From Microbacterium sp. YJN-G (GTDB lineage Bacteria > Actinomycetota > Actinomycetes > Actinomycetales > Microbacteriaceae): a DNA stretch of 64,000 bases. How positions within the stretch are numbered: the first letter of the stretch is position 1; each line of letters begins with the position of its first letter. The notes below the pieces were generated by a model. That model was not told the origin of the DNA. It searched no databases and saw nothing but the letters and a program-made list of their open reading frames with translations. Shown here piece after piece: positions 50,281-58,503 of this stretch. The stretch is from NCBI RefSeq assembly GCF_015040615.1, contig NZ_CP060402.1, positions 3,410,001 through 3,474,000 on the forward strand. The letters run 5' to 3'. The translations under genes were made by a program, and so were the position numbers.

Positions 50281-50317
50281 GCAGGTACAGAACCTGCGTT
50301 AGTTACAAGCGGTAACT
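50281..50317. promoter_or_regulatory. Twin palindromes between FMN reductase and HxlR genes
   Basis: GCAGGT-ACAGA-ACCTGC (50281-50297) and AGTTAC-AAGCG-GTAACT (50301-50317) lie side by side near the reductase start. The second has the GTAAC half-sites common for HxlR sites. Control of the reductase by the HxlR protein is inferred. Confidence 0.6.
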
Positions 50318-50441
50318 GAGCTACGATGAGTAAATATTCCGAGCCGTCGGCAGGCATTTCAATGTCACCTGGGCACATGGATGTGACCATTGGCAGGTGA
50401 GGGCGGCAGCGTGAGGCCGGCTCGGAGAAGGGAGGATCGCG

Positions 50442-50855
50442 ATGGCGACCGATGAGACGACGGCGACGATTCCCGAGTCGAACATGAGCGAGCTGTGCGC
50501 GCGCGACGTGGAGGACTCCGAGCTGTTCCGCTCGGTGCTGTCGCGCATCGGCGACAAGTGGAGCGTCATGCTCGTGGGCATGCTGCTCGAGGGTCCGCTG
50601 CGGTTCACCGAGCTGAAGCGCACGACCCCGGGGATCTCGGGACGGATGCTGACCCACACCCTGCGCCAGCTCGAGCGCGACGGGCTCGTGGAGCGCGAGG
50701 TCTTCGCCGAGATCCCGCCGCGCGTCGTCTATCGCTCCACGCCGCTCGGCAAGAGCCTGGCGATCCCCGTCATGGCCATCGCCGAGTGGGCGTCGGCGCA
50801 CCAGGACGAGATCGTCGCCAACCGCGACCGCTACGACGCGGCCGCCGACAGCTGA
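50442..50855 (+). CDS. HxlR family transcriptional regulator
   Basis: This 137-residue winged-helix protein has the HxlR landmarks LFRSVLSRIGDKWSVMLVGMLLEGPLRFTELKRTTPGISGRMLTHTLRQLERDGLVER (about residues 26-85) and PRVVYRSTPLGKSL. Cys17 near the N-terminus could sense quinones or aldehydes, as in YodB/QsrR. It is divergent from the FMN reductase gene and probably represses it. Confidence 0.9.
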   Translation: MATDETTATIPESNMSELCARDVEDSELFRSVLSRIGDKWSVMLVGMLLEGPLRFTELKRTTPGISGRMLTHTLRQLERDGLVEREVFAEIPPRVVYRSTPLGKSLAIPVMAIAEWASAHQDEIVANRDRYDAAADS

Positions 50856-50940
50856 TCCCCCTTGTCTCGCGCGAGCCAGTGCGTGACGATGGGGGACGAC
50901 GACCCCGACACCCCCGACGACCCGACACGAGGAGACCGCG

Positions 50941-51996
50941 ATGCAGCTTGCCATGATCGGACTGGGACGGATGGGCGCGAACATCGTGCGCCGCCTGATG
51001 CGCGACGGGCACGAATGCGTCGCCTACGACGTGAATGCGGATGCCGTTGCGGCGCTCGCCGAAGAGGGCGCCGTCGGCGCCGACAGTGTGGCCGACCTGG
51101 CTTCGAAGCTGCAGACCCCGCGGGTGGTGTGGCTGATGGTGCCGGCCTCGCTCACCGGCCAGGTGGTCGACGAGGTCTCGGCGGTGCTCGAGCCCGGCGA
51201 TATCATCATCGACGGCGGCAACTCGAACTACCGCGACGACGTGCGTCGCGCGGCGGCGTTGCGCGAGAGGGGCATCGAGTACGTCGACGCCGGCACCAGC
51301 GGCGGCGTGTTCGGTCTCGAGCGCGGCTACTGCCTGATGGTGGGCGGGACGGATGCTGCGGTGCAGCACATCGAGCCGATCCTGAAGACGATCGCCCCGG
51401 GCGCGGGCGAGATCGAGCGCACGCCCGGCCGCACCGGCGAGCTGGCGCCCGAGGAGCAGGGCTACCTGCACACCGGGCCCGCCGGCTCGGGGCACTTCGT
51501 GAAGATGGTGCACAACGGCATCGAGTACGGCATCATGGCGGCCCTCGCCGAGGGCCTCAACCTGCTGGAGAACGCGGATGCCGGGGTGCGCGAGGCCGAG
51601 CACTCGGCCGAGATCGCGCCGCTGGAGGAGCCGGAGTTCTACCAGTTCCCGATCGACACGGCCAAGGTCACCGAGCTGTGGCGCCGCGGGTCGGTCATCT
51701 CGTCGTGGCTGCTGGACCTGACTGCGACCGCGCTGAACGAGAACCCGACGCTCGACGGCCTCGCCGGACGGGTGTCCGACTCGGGTGAAGGCCGCTGGAC
51801 GGTCAAGGCCGCCGTCGACGTCGGCGTGCCGGTGCCGGTGCTCGCGGCGTCGCTGTTCGAGCGGTTCGCCTCGCGCGATGAGGACCAGTTCGCCAACCAG
51901 GTGCTCTCGGCGATGCGCCTGCAGTTCGGCGGCCACAAGGAGCTGCCGGCCGGCGATGTGCTCGAGGCGGGCAGCCGCAAGTCCGAGTCGCACTGA
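50941..51996 (+). CDS. gnd: 6-phosphogluconate dehydrogenase, short (GntZ/YqeC-like) type
   Basis: This 351-residue enzyme has the NAD(P) motif IGLGRMGANIVRRL, DGGNSNYRDD, the substrate motif GPAGSGHFVKMVHNGIEYG with the catalytic Lys, and a shortened C-terminal domain, as in the decarboxylating, often NAD-dependent, ~300-350-residue group. It converts 6-phosphogluconate to ribulose-5-phosphate. GAGGAGA lies before the ATG. The neighbours do not form a pentose-phosphate operon. Confidence 0.9.
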   Translation: MQLAMIGLGRMGANIVRRLMRDGHECVAYDVNADAVAALAEEGAVGADSVADLASKLQTPRVVWLMVPASLTGQVVDEVSAVLEPGDIIIDGGNSNYRDDVRRAAALRERGIEYVDAGTSGGVFGLERGYCLMVGGTDAAVQHIEPILKTIAPGAGEIERTPGRTGELAPEEQGYLHTGPAGSGHFVKMVHNGIEYGIMAALAEGLNLLENADAGVREAEHSAEIAPLEEPEFYQFPIDTAKVTELWRRGSVISSWLLDLTATALNENPTLDGLAGRVSDSGEGRWTVKAAVDVGVPVPVLAASLFERFASRDEDQFANQVLSAMRLQFGGHKELPAGDVLEAGSRKSESH

Positions 51997-52043
51997 GACT
52001 CTGTCGGGGAGCGCGCCGGTTGCCGGCGCGATAGCGTGGCAGG

Positions 52044-52262
52044 GTGATCCCGCTCGCCCTCGTGCTGTTCCTGAACGCCGCCTTCAACGTGGTGGTGTGG
52101 CCGACGTTCTACCGCCGGGTCGCCGCCGATCCGCGCGCCCGCGACGAGAACCGCCGGGCGACGGCGTTCCTCAGGGTGCACGCGGTGCTCTTCGCGATCG
52201 CCCTCGTGCTCGCGCTCGTCTCGCTGCTGCTCGGCATCGCCGCGCTCGCCGGGAGGCTGTAG
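52044..52262 (+). CDS. SCO4848 family small membrane protein
   Basis: This 72-residue protein has two hydrophobic helices (IPLALVLFLNAAFNVVVWP and HAVLFAIALVLALVSLLLGI) around RRVAADPRARDENRRATAF, as in the actinobacterial SCO4848 family. The start is GTG at 52044. Function is not known. Confidence 0.85.
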   Translation: MIPLALVLFLNAAFNVVVWPTFYRRVAADPRARDENRRATAFLRVHAVLFAIALVLALVSLLLGIAALAGRL

Positions 52263-52294
52263 GCGAGCGCACGCGGACGTGGCTTGCTCCCGCG

Positions 52295-52873
52295 TCAGCG
52301 GGTGCGCAGATACGGCTCGACCACGTCGCGCAGTAGGCGGACGACCTCGTCTGCGGGTGTGCCGCGCGACAGCATTCCGGTGGCGGCGTGCAGCTGGGCG
52401 TTCAGCAGCATCGCCACCGGGGTCGCCTCGGTCACACCGAGCCGCTCAAGCTCGTGCACGAGCGGTTCGAGCAGACGCGCGTGCAGCGCGCGGACGTGCT
52501 CGTCGAAGAGTTCGCGCACTCCTGGCTCCGCAGCCAGCGCGTCTCCGGCGGCGTGGTCTCCTGCAGCGACCATGCGGATGTTCGCCTCGAGATAGATCAG
52601 GATGCGGTCGGCCGGCGCACTGTGGGCATCCATCTCGGCCGTGACCTTCTCGAGCCAGCGCGGGGTCATGTCCTCGGTGAGTGCGATCAGCAGATCGTTC
52701 CGCGACGGGAAGTACTGGTAGATGCTCGGACGCGCCAGCCCCGCCCGCGCCGCCACCTGACCCATCGCGGGCAGCGCCCCGCCCTCCTTCATCAGGTCGT
52801 GCGCGGCGTCGAGGATCGCGCGGATCTGCTCGGCGCGGTGCTCGGCCACGGTGGGCGCGCTGATCTTGGGCAT
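52295..52873 (-). CDS. TetR family transcriptional regulator
   Basis: This 192-residue protein has a TetR HTH (IRAILDAAHDLMKEGGALPAMGQVAARAGLARPSIYQYFPSRNDLLIAL, about residues 17-65) and a helical ligand domain. The start at 52873 (MPKISA) is chosen; the frame is open far upstream, but that part covers the next gene on the other strand and the dispersed repeats. It diverges from the small membrane protein at 52991, which may be its target. Confidence 0.88.
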   Translation of the reverse strand: MPKISAPTVAEHRAEQIRAILDAAHDLMKEGGALPAMGQVAARAGLARPSIYQYFPSRNDLLIALTEDMTPRWLEKVTAEMDAHSAPADRILIYLEANIRMVAAGDHAAGDALAAEPGVRELFDEHVRALHARLLEPLVHELERLGVTEATPVAMLLNAQLHAATGMLSRGTPADEVVRLLRDVVEPYLRTR

Positions 52874-52990
52874 GGTGGTCTTCTTCTCGGGGATGTGCGC
52901 TCGCGGGGGCGGGAGATCATCACCATAGCAATCGGATGCCGCTCGCAGGAGCCCTTTGCCAACTCGGTGTCGGGAAAGTAGTCTGGGGGC

Positions 52991-53350
52991 ATGGACTTCC
53001 TGCACAGCGCTCTCGTCTTCCTGCACATCCTCGGCGCCGCGGCGCTCGTCGGCGGCTGGCTCGCCACCTTCCGCAACCCCACGGTCGGCGTCTTCCAGAT
53101 GGCCGGCGCCTGGGTGCAGTTGATCACCGGACTGCTGCTCGTCGGCCTCGCCGAGATGGCCCGCGAGGAGGGTGACCCGGCGGTCAACCATGTCAAGATC
53201 GCGATCAAGCTCGTCATCCTCATCGGCGTGCTCGTCGCCGCGATCATCGGTCGCCGCAAGGTGAAGAAGGGCGAGGATGTCAGCACCGGCCTCGCGCACG
53301 CCGTCGGCGGTCTCGCGCTGATCAACATCGGCATCGCCGTGTTCTGGTAA
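52991..53350 (+). CDS. Small integral membrane protein
   Basis: This 119-residue protein has four hydrophobic segments (ALVFLHILGAAALVGGWLA, MAGAWVQLITGLLLVGLAEM, IAIKLVILIGVLVAAIIG, GGLALINIGIAVFW) with a basic RRKVKK loop, resembling actinobacterial DUF-type Fe-S/haem-free membrane proteins of the ‘copper resistance D-like’ size, without visible ligands. The function is unknown. GGGGGC precedes the ATG. It is followed by a strong hairpin. Confidence 0.75.
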   Translation: MDFLHSALVFLHILGAAALVGGWLATFRNPTVGVFQMAGAWVQLITGLLLVGLAEMAREEGDPAVNHVKIAIKLVILIGVLVAAIIGRRKVKKGEDVSTGLAHAVGGLALINIGIAVFW

Positions 53351-53365
53351 GCCGAACATCTCTTC

Positions 53366-53402
53366 CGACGCCCCGTCCCGCCTCCCGCGGGGCGGGGCGT
53401 CG
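53366..53402. terminator. Terminator hairpin after the small membrane protein gene
   Basis: CGACGCCCCGTCCCGC and GCGGGGCGGGGCGTCG pair over 15 of 16 bases with a 5-base loop, 16 bases after the stop. No U-tract is visible. Confidence 0.75.
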
Positions 53403-53404
53403 TC

Positions 53405-53612
53405 GTCTCGTCCTGGGCCCCTGAGCCTGTCCGCCCGCCTGGGTCCCTGAGCCTGTCGAAGGGCCGCCCCGCCCGCAAGGTGTCCGGCCCATTGGGTCCC
53501 TGAGCCTGTCGAAGGGCCGTCCGCTTTGGGCCAGGGTGCTTCGACAGGCTCAGCAACCCAGTTCTCAGGCATCGCATCCCACTGTTGGGTCCCTGAGCCT
53601 GTCGAAGGGCCC
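53405..53612. repeat. Cluster of dispersed tgagcctgtcgaaggg repeats
   Basis: Five copies of GGGTCCCTGAGCCTGTCGAA, GGGCC-ended, occur in about 200 bases (near 53413, 53440, 53494, 53535 reversed as CTTCGACAGGCTCAGC, and 53586). Together with the hairpin and operator they fill the 379-base gap 53351-53729, which has no gene. The same element occurs at 39071, 39261 and 47059. Confidence 0.85.
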
Positions 53613-53674
53613 CAAACAGCCATCCCGCACGATCCCCGCCCTCCCAGCGCCCACTCAGCCAATCTCGTGCAAAA

Positions 53675-53693
53675 ATACCCCCGGGGGTATAAT
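53675..53693 (+). promoter_or_regulatory. CsoR/CstR operator overlapping a -10 box
   Basis: The perfect palindrome ATACCCCCGGGGGTAT (53675-53690) is the classical CsoR-family site. The -10 hexamer TATAAT (53688-53693) overlaps its right end, so repressor binding would block RNA polymerase. The operon start at 53730 is 37 bases downstream. Confidence 0.88.
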
Positions 53694-53729
53694 TCAACCG
53701 TACCCCACACGACCCGAAGGAGATCCGAG

Positions 53730-53897
53730 ATGTGCCGAGCCATCACCTGCCGCCGATGCGGCAAGACCACCTGGGCCGGATGCGGCCAGCACGTGAGCGC
53801 CGTGATGGCCGGGGTTCCGGCATCCGACCGCTGCCGCGGCCACGAGGACGAGCCGGCCGAGCCCGGGTTCTTCGCGAAGCTGTTCGGACGGGGCTGA
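53730..53897 (+). CDS. Small Cys-rich protein of the persulfide-stress operon
   Basis: This 55-residue protein has CRAITCRRCGKTTWAGCGQH (five Cys, one His in the first 21 residues) and a later RCRGHE, then an acidic linker and FFAKLFGRG. It looks like a zinc- or thiol-binding peptide, and similar short proteins are common in actinobacteria near CsoR-like genes. GAAGGAG precedes the ATG. It is first in an operon with a CoA-disulfide reductase and CstR-like repressor. Biochemical role is unknown. Confidence 0.82.
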   Translation: MCRAITCRRCGKTTWAGCGQHVSAVMAGVPASDRCRGHEDEPAEPGFFAKLFGRG

Positions 53898-53898
53898 C

Positions 53899-55566
53899 AT
53901 GCGCGTCGTCGTCATCGGCGGAGTCGCGGGCGGGATGTCGGCGGCCACGCGGCTGCGCCGACTCGACGAGCACGCCGAGATCGTCGTGTTCGAGCGCGGC
54001 GACTACGTCAGCTTCGCCAACTGCGGGCTGCCGTACCACGTCGGCGGCGTGATCGAAGAGCGCGACGCCCTGCTGCTGCAGACCCCCGAATCCCTGCGAT
54101 CCCGGTTCGAACTCGACGTCCGCACACGCCACGAGGTGATCGGCATCGACGCCGCCGCGCAGACCGTGCGAGTGCGCGACCTGCGCGACGGATCCGAGAC
54201 GACGCACGCCTACGACCGCCTGATCATCGCCGCCGGGGCTCAGGCGAGCGAGGTCTTCGACCAGCACATCGACGGCCCGACCGTGGCGACCCTGCGCACG
54301 ATCGACGACCTCGACCGCGTCAACGCCGCCCTCGCAGACGGACCCGCACGCGTGGTCGTCGCCGGCGGCGGGTTCATCGGCCTCGAGGCCGCAGAGAACC
54401 TCGTCCTCGCCGGGCACGACGTCACGCTCGTGCAGCGTGGACGGCATCCGCTCAGCCCGCTCGACACCGAGATGGCCGCGGCCGTCATCGACGAGCTGCA
54501 CACCCACAGCGTGCAGGTGCGCACCGGCACGACGGTGCGGATGCTGGATGCCGATGGCACCCACCTCGACGACGGCACCGTCATCGGCTGCCGCCTCGTG
54601 GTCGACGCGCGCGGTGTGCGTCCGGCATCCGCTCTCGCCCGCGAAGCCGGGCTGCGGATCGGACCCACCGGCGGGATCGCCGTCGACGGACACCAGCGCA
54701 CCAGCGACCCGCGCATCTTCGCCGTCGGAGACGGCGTGGAGAAGATCGACGCCGTCTCGGACCGCGAGACGCTCGTCACCATGGCCGGCCTCGCGAACCG
54801 GCACGGCCGCACGGCTGCCGACGCGATCGCCTGGGAGGCCGGGCTGCTGGATGCCGAACCGGATGCCGCCGCCGACGCCCTCGGCACCGCGATCGTCAGC
54901 GTCTTCGGACTCGCCGTGGCGACGGTCGGCTGGAGCGAGCGCGACCTGGTGGCCGCAGGCCGTGCGCACCGGGTGATCCACGCGCACCCCACCGACCACG
55001 CGGGCTACTACCCGGGCGCCGAGCGGCTGACCATGAAGCTCATGGTCGATGCCGAGACCGACGCGATCCTCGGTGCTCAGGTGAGCGGACGCGCCGGCGT
55101 CGACAAGCGCATCGACGTGATCGCGACCGCCATGCACGCCGGGCTCACCGCGTCGCACCTGAGCCGGCTCGAGCTCGCCTACGCGCCTCCGTTCGGGTCG
55201 GCGAAGGATCCGGTGAACATGCTCGGCTACATCGCCGACAACCGCGCGGCCGGTACGGGCGACAGCATCCAGTGGCACGAGCTCGACGGCGCGCTCGCGG
55301 ACGGGGCGACCCTGATCGACGTGCGCTCGCCGGCCGAGCATGCGAGCGGGGCGATCCCGGGCAGTGTCAACGTGCCGCTCGACGATCTGCGCCGGCGCAT
55401 CGGCGAGCTGCCCGACGGTGATCTCGTGGTGCACTGCCAGGTGGGTCAGCGCGGGCACACGGCGGCGCGCATCCTCGCCCAGCGGGGTCGCGCGGCGCGT
55501 AATCTCGACGGGGGGTACCTCACCTGGAAGGCGGGCGCCCGGATGACGATGGAGGAGACATCATGA
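53899..55566 (+). CDS. CoA-disulfide/persulfide reductase with rhodanese domain
   Basis: This 555-residue protein has an FAD/NAD(P)H pyridine-nucleotide-disulfide reductase body (VVVIGGVAGGMSAATRLRRL; catalytic Cys in SFANCGLPYHVGG; FAVGDGVEKIDAV) and a C-terminal rhodanese (LIDVRSPAEHASGAIPGSVNVP; Cys in HCQVGQRGH; YLTWKAG). This is the CoADR-Rhd architecture that reduces CoA- or protein-bound persulfides. It overlaps the repressor gene (ATGA). With the CstR-like repressor it forms a sulfide/persulfide detoxification operon. Confidence 0.9.
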   Translation: MRVVVIGGVAGGMSAATRLRRLDEHAEIVVFERGDYVSFANCGLPYHVGGVIEERDALLLQTPESLRSRFELDVRTRHEVIGIDAAAQTVRVRDLRDGSETTHAYDRLIIAAGAQASEVFDQHIDGPTVATLRTIDDLDRVNAALADGPARVVVAGGGFIGLEAAENLVLAGHDVTLVQRGRHPLSPLDTEMAAAVIDELHTHSVQVRTGTTVRMLDADGTHLDDGTVIGCRLVVDARGVRPASALAREAGLRIGPTGGIAVDGHQRTSDPRIFAVGDGVEKIDAVSDRETLVTMAGLANRHGRTAADAIAWEAGLLDAEPDAAADALGTAIVSVFGLAVATVGWSERDLVAAGRAHRVIHAHPTDHAGYYPGAERLTMKLMVDAETDAILGAQVSGRAGVDKRIDVIATAMHAGLTASHLSRLELAYAPPFGSAKDPVNMLGYIADNRAAGTGDSIQWHELDGALADGATLIDVRSPAEHASGAIPGSVNVPLDDLRRRIGELPDGDLVVHCQVGQRGHTAARILAQRGRAARNLDGGYLTWKAGARMTMEETS

Positions 55567-55835
55567 GCGCGTCGGATGCCGAGATCCGCAAGGTGGTGAA
55601 CCGTCTCAAGCGCGCCCGCGGGCAGCTGAGCGCGGTCATCGATGCGATGGAGTCGGATGCCGACTGCCGCGACGTGGTCATCCAGCTCGCCGCCGTCGGC
55701 AAGGCGATCGACCGCGCCGGCTTCGCGGTGGTCAGCACCGCCCTGCGCAAGTGCGTGAACGGTGAGACGGATGCCGACGGCGAGCAGTCGATCACCGTCC
55801 CCGAGCTCGAGAAGCTCTTCCTCACCCTCGCCTGA
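55563..55835 (+). CDS. CsoR family repressor, CstR-like (persulfide sensing)
   Basis: This 90-residue all-helical repressor has VNRLKRARGQLSAVIDAMESDADCRDVVIQLAAV and a second Cys in ALRKCV. The copper sensor CsoR uses Cys-His-Cys; here Cys35 and Cys64 are kept, but the His four residues before the second Cys is Ala60. That pattern is of CstR, which senses persulfides. It probably binds the TACCCCCGGGGGTA site at the operon start and is relieved by reactive sulfur. Confidence 0.88.
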   Translation: MSASDAEIRKVVNRLKRARGQLSAVIDAMESDADCRDVVIQLAAVGKAIDRAGFAVVSTALRKCVNGETDADGEQSITVPELEKLFLTLA

Positions 55836-55879
55836 GCCGCCTGTCGCGGCCGCTCCGCCCCGCCCCCCGCCGCCCCCAG

Positions 55880-55942
55880 CGTCTATATGGCGCGAAGTCT
55901 CGGTATTCCGCGCGGGTATCGGGACTTCCTGCCAAATAGACG
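55880..55942. repeat. Imperfect long inverted repeat
   Basis: CGTCTATATGGCGCGAAGTC and GACTTCCTGCCAAATAGACG pair over 17 of 20 positions, with a 23-base loop. It lies between the convergent ends of the CstR-like gene and a small membrane protein gene. Confidence 0.75.
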
Positions 55943-55953
55943 GAGGTGGGGAC

Positions 55954-56100
55954 TCAGCCGAACAACAGGGTCGCGGCGGTCGCGCCGCCGCCGCCCACGA
56001 TGAGCGCGACGATCGTCACCCACGCGACCAGGCGAATGCGGCGGTTGCGCCGCTCGCCGAGATCTCCGTAGTCCTCGTCGGTGTCCACGGCACCCGTCAC
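55954..56100 (-). CDS. Small single-pass membrane protein
   Basis: This 48-residue protein has an acidic start ([17 protein letters not shown]) and one hydrophobic helix ([24 protein letters not shown]). The start is GTG at 56100, overlapping the purL stop (GTGA), which suggests coupled translation. Function is unknown, but similar short proteins follow purL in relatives. Confidence 0.65.
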   Translation of the reverse strand: MTGAVDTDEDYGDLGERRNRRIRLVAWVTIVALIVGGGGATAATLLFG

Positions 56101-58415
56101 GCGACCGGCTCGGAGACGGTCGGGCCGAACACGGCCGGCAGCGTCGCCTGCGAGGTCTCGCGCAGCTCGGCGGCGGTGACGGTGAACACGTCCTGCACCT
56201 CGAGCGCCGGCTCCGAATCGGTGACGCCGATGCGCAGCACCGGGTAGCCACGTCCCTCGCACAGACCGCGGAACTTCACGTCATCCTCGCGCGGAACGGT
56301 CACGATGACGCGTCCGGTCGACTCCGAGAACAGGGCGGATGCCGCATCCACGCCGTCGCGCTCCATGAGCTCGGTCAGCCACACACGGGCGCCGACGCCG
56401 AAGCGCATGACGCCCTCGGCGAGGGCCTGCGCCAGGCCACCCTCGGACAGGTCGTGCGCCGACGAGATCAGCCACTCGTCACGCGCCGCGCTGATCAGCC
56501 CGGCGAGGCGCTTCTCCCCGGCCAGGTCGACGGCCGGCGGACGTCCGCCCAGATGGTTGTGGATGACATCCGCCCAGGCCGAACCCGACAGCTCGGTCGA
56601 GGTGGTGCCGAGCAGGTAGATGTTCTGCCCCTCGTCCTGCCATCCCGACGGGATGCGGCGCGAGACGTCGTCGATGATGCCCATCACGCCCACCAGCGGC
56701 GTCGGGTGGATCGGCACGTCGCCGGTCTGGTTGTAGAACGACACGTTTCCGCCTGTGACCGGGGTGCCCAGCTCATAGCATCCGTCTGCCAGACCGTCGA
56801 CGGTCTGCCCGAACTGCCACATGACCTCGGGGTTCTCGGGCGAGCCGAAGTTCAGGCAGTCGGTGATCGCGGTGGGCACGGCGCCGGTGACGGCGACGTT
56901 GCGGTACGCCTCGGCGAGGGCCAGCTGCGCGCCCGCGTACGGGTCGAGCTGGCAGTAGCGGCCGTTGGCGTCGGTGGCGATCGAGAAGCCCAGGCCCGAC
57001 TCCTCGTCGACGCGCATCATGCCGGCGTCGTCGGGGAAGGCGAGGGCGGTGTTGCCGCCGACGTAGTAGTCGTACTGGTTGGTGATCCAGCTCGTGTCGG
57101 CCAGGTTCGGCGAGCCGAGCAGCTTCAGGAACTGCGTGCGCAGCTCAGCCGGCTCGTTCGTGCGGGGCAGCAGCTCCGCAGCATCCGCCTGCAGTGCGTC
57201 GATCCACGTCGGGTAGGCGACCGGACGGTCGTAGACCGGGCCGTCGACGGCGACCGTCGACGGGTCGACGTCGACGATGCGCTCGCCCTGCCAGTCGATG
57301 ACGAGGCGGCCGTCTCCGGTGACCTCGCCGAGCACGCTGGTCTCGACCTCCCACTTGTTCACGACTTCCATGAACGCATCGAGCTTCTCGGGGGCGACGA
57401 TGGCCATCATGCGCTCCTGCGACTCCGACATAAGGATCTCCTCAGCGGTCAGGGTGGGGTCGCGCAGCAGCACGTTGTCGAGCGAGACGTGCATGCCGCT
57501 GTTGCCGTTGGCGGCCAGCTCGCTGGTCGCACACGAGATGCCTGCGGCACCGAGGTCCTGGATGGCCTCGACGAGCTCGTCGCGGTACAGCTCGAGGCAG
57601 CACTCGATGAGCACCTTCTCGGCGAACGGGTCGCCGACCTGCACCGCGGGGCGCTTGGTGGGTCCGCCGTCGTCGAACGAATCGGATGCCAGGATGCTGG
57701 CGCCGCCGATGCCGTCGCCGCCCGTGCGGGCGCCGAACAGCACGACCTTGTTGCCGACGCCGGTGGCGTTGGCGAGCTTGAGGTCCTCGTGGCGCAGGAC
57801 GCCGACCGCGAGCGCGTTGACGAGCGGGTTGGCCTGGTAGACCGAGTCGAACACCGTCTCGCCGCCGATGTTCGGAAGGCCCAGGCAGTTGCCGTAGAAG
57901 CTGATGCCGGCGGTCACGCCGTGCACGACGCGCGGGGTGTCGGGGTGGTCGATCGCGCCGAAGCGCAGGGCGTCCATGACCGCGACGGGGCGCGCGCCCA
58001 TCGAGATGATGTCGCGGACGATGCCGCCGACGCCGGTCGCGGCGCCCTGGAACGGCTCGATGAACGACGGGTGGTTGTGGCTCTCGGCCTTGAAGGTGAC
58101 GGCCCAGCCCTCGCCGACGTCGACGACGCCGGCGTTCTGGCCCATGCCGACCATGAGGCGCTCACGCATCTCGTCGCTGACCTTCTGGCCGAAGCGGCGC
58201 AGGTACTGCTTGCTGCTCTTGTACGAGCAGTGCTCGCTCCACATCACCGAGTACATGGCCAGCTCGCCCGAGGTGGGGCGGCGGCCGAGGATCTCCTTGA
58301 TGCGGGCGTACTCGTCGTCCTTGAGACCGAGCGCGCCGTACGGCTGCTCCTTCTCAGGGGTCGCGACGGCGTTCTCGACCGAATCGGGAATGTGGGTGTG
58401 GGATGCGGCGGTCAC
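56097..58415 (-). CDS. purL: Phosphoribosylformylglycinamidine synthase subunit PurL
   Basis: This 772-residue enzyme has the small-PurL architecture: [45 protein letters not shown] ATP region, [32 protein letters not shown] and SESQERMM, then a repeat half with [12 protein letters not shown] and a C-terminal [13 protein letters not shown] (landmarks in order). It converts FGAR to FGAM with PurQ and PurS, which are not in the window. The start is GTG at 58415 with AGGAG before it. Confidence 0.95.
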   Translation of the reverse strand: MTAASHTHIPDSVENAVATPEKEQPYGALGLKDDEYARIKEILGRRPTSGELAMYSVMWSEHCSYKSSKQYLRRFGQKVSDEMRERLMVGMGQNAGVVDVGEGWAVTFKAESHNHPSFIEPFQGAATGVGGIVRDIISMGARPVAVMDALRFGAIDHPDTPRVVHGVTAGISFYGNCLGLPNIGGETVFDSVYQANPLVNALAVGVLRHEDLKLANATGVGNKVVLFGARTGGDGIGGASILASDSFDDGGPTKRPAVQVGDPFAEKVLIECCLELYRDELVEAIQDLGAAGISCATSELAANGNSGMHVSLDNVLLRDPTLTAEEILMSESQERMMAIVAPEKLDAFMEVVNKWEVETSVLGEVTGDGRLVIDWQGERIVDVDPSTVAVDGPVYDRPVAYPTWIDALQADAAELLPRTNEPAELRTQFLKLLGSPNLADTSWITNQYDYYVGGNTALAFPDDAGMMRVDEESGLGFSIATDANGRYCQLDPYAGAQLALAEAYRNVAVTGAVPTAITDCLNFGSPENPEVMWQFGQTVDGLADGCYELGTPVTGGNVSFYNQTGDVPIHPTPLVGVMGIIDDVSRRIPSGWQDEGQNIYLLGTTSTELSGSAWADVIHNHLGGRPPAVDLAGEKRLAGLISAARDEWLISSAHDLSEGGLAQALAEGVMRFGVGARVWLTELMERDGVDAASALFSESTGRVIVTVPREDDVKFRGLCEGRGYPVLRIGVTDSEPALEVQDVFTVTAAELRETSQATLPAVFGPTVSEPVA

Positions 58416-58503
58416 GCGGGCTCCTGAAGAGAGGGGAGGCGGGGCGTGTCCAGTCTACCGGCGGGCGTGCGGTGCGCGCCCCGCGTGGCAGGGCGGCGGA
58501 TGC

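Noticed and set aside
49166..53612. CRISPR-like appearance of the tandem and clustered repeats
   Set aside because: Units are contiguous or irregularly spaced, there are no unique equal-length spacers, and no cas genes are present.
52874..53770. N-terminal extension of the TetR gene
   Set aside because: The extra sequence is a reading of the dispersed repeats (LRQAQGP-like) and the antisense of a small membrane protein gene.
56454..58427. Plus-strand open frame (~657 codons) opposite purL
   Set aside because: Shadow of purL; no motif and no ribosome-binding site.
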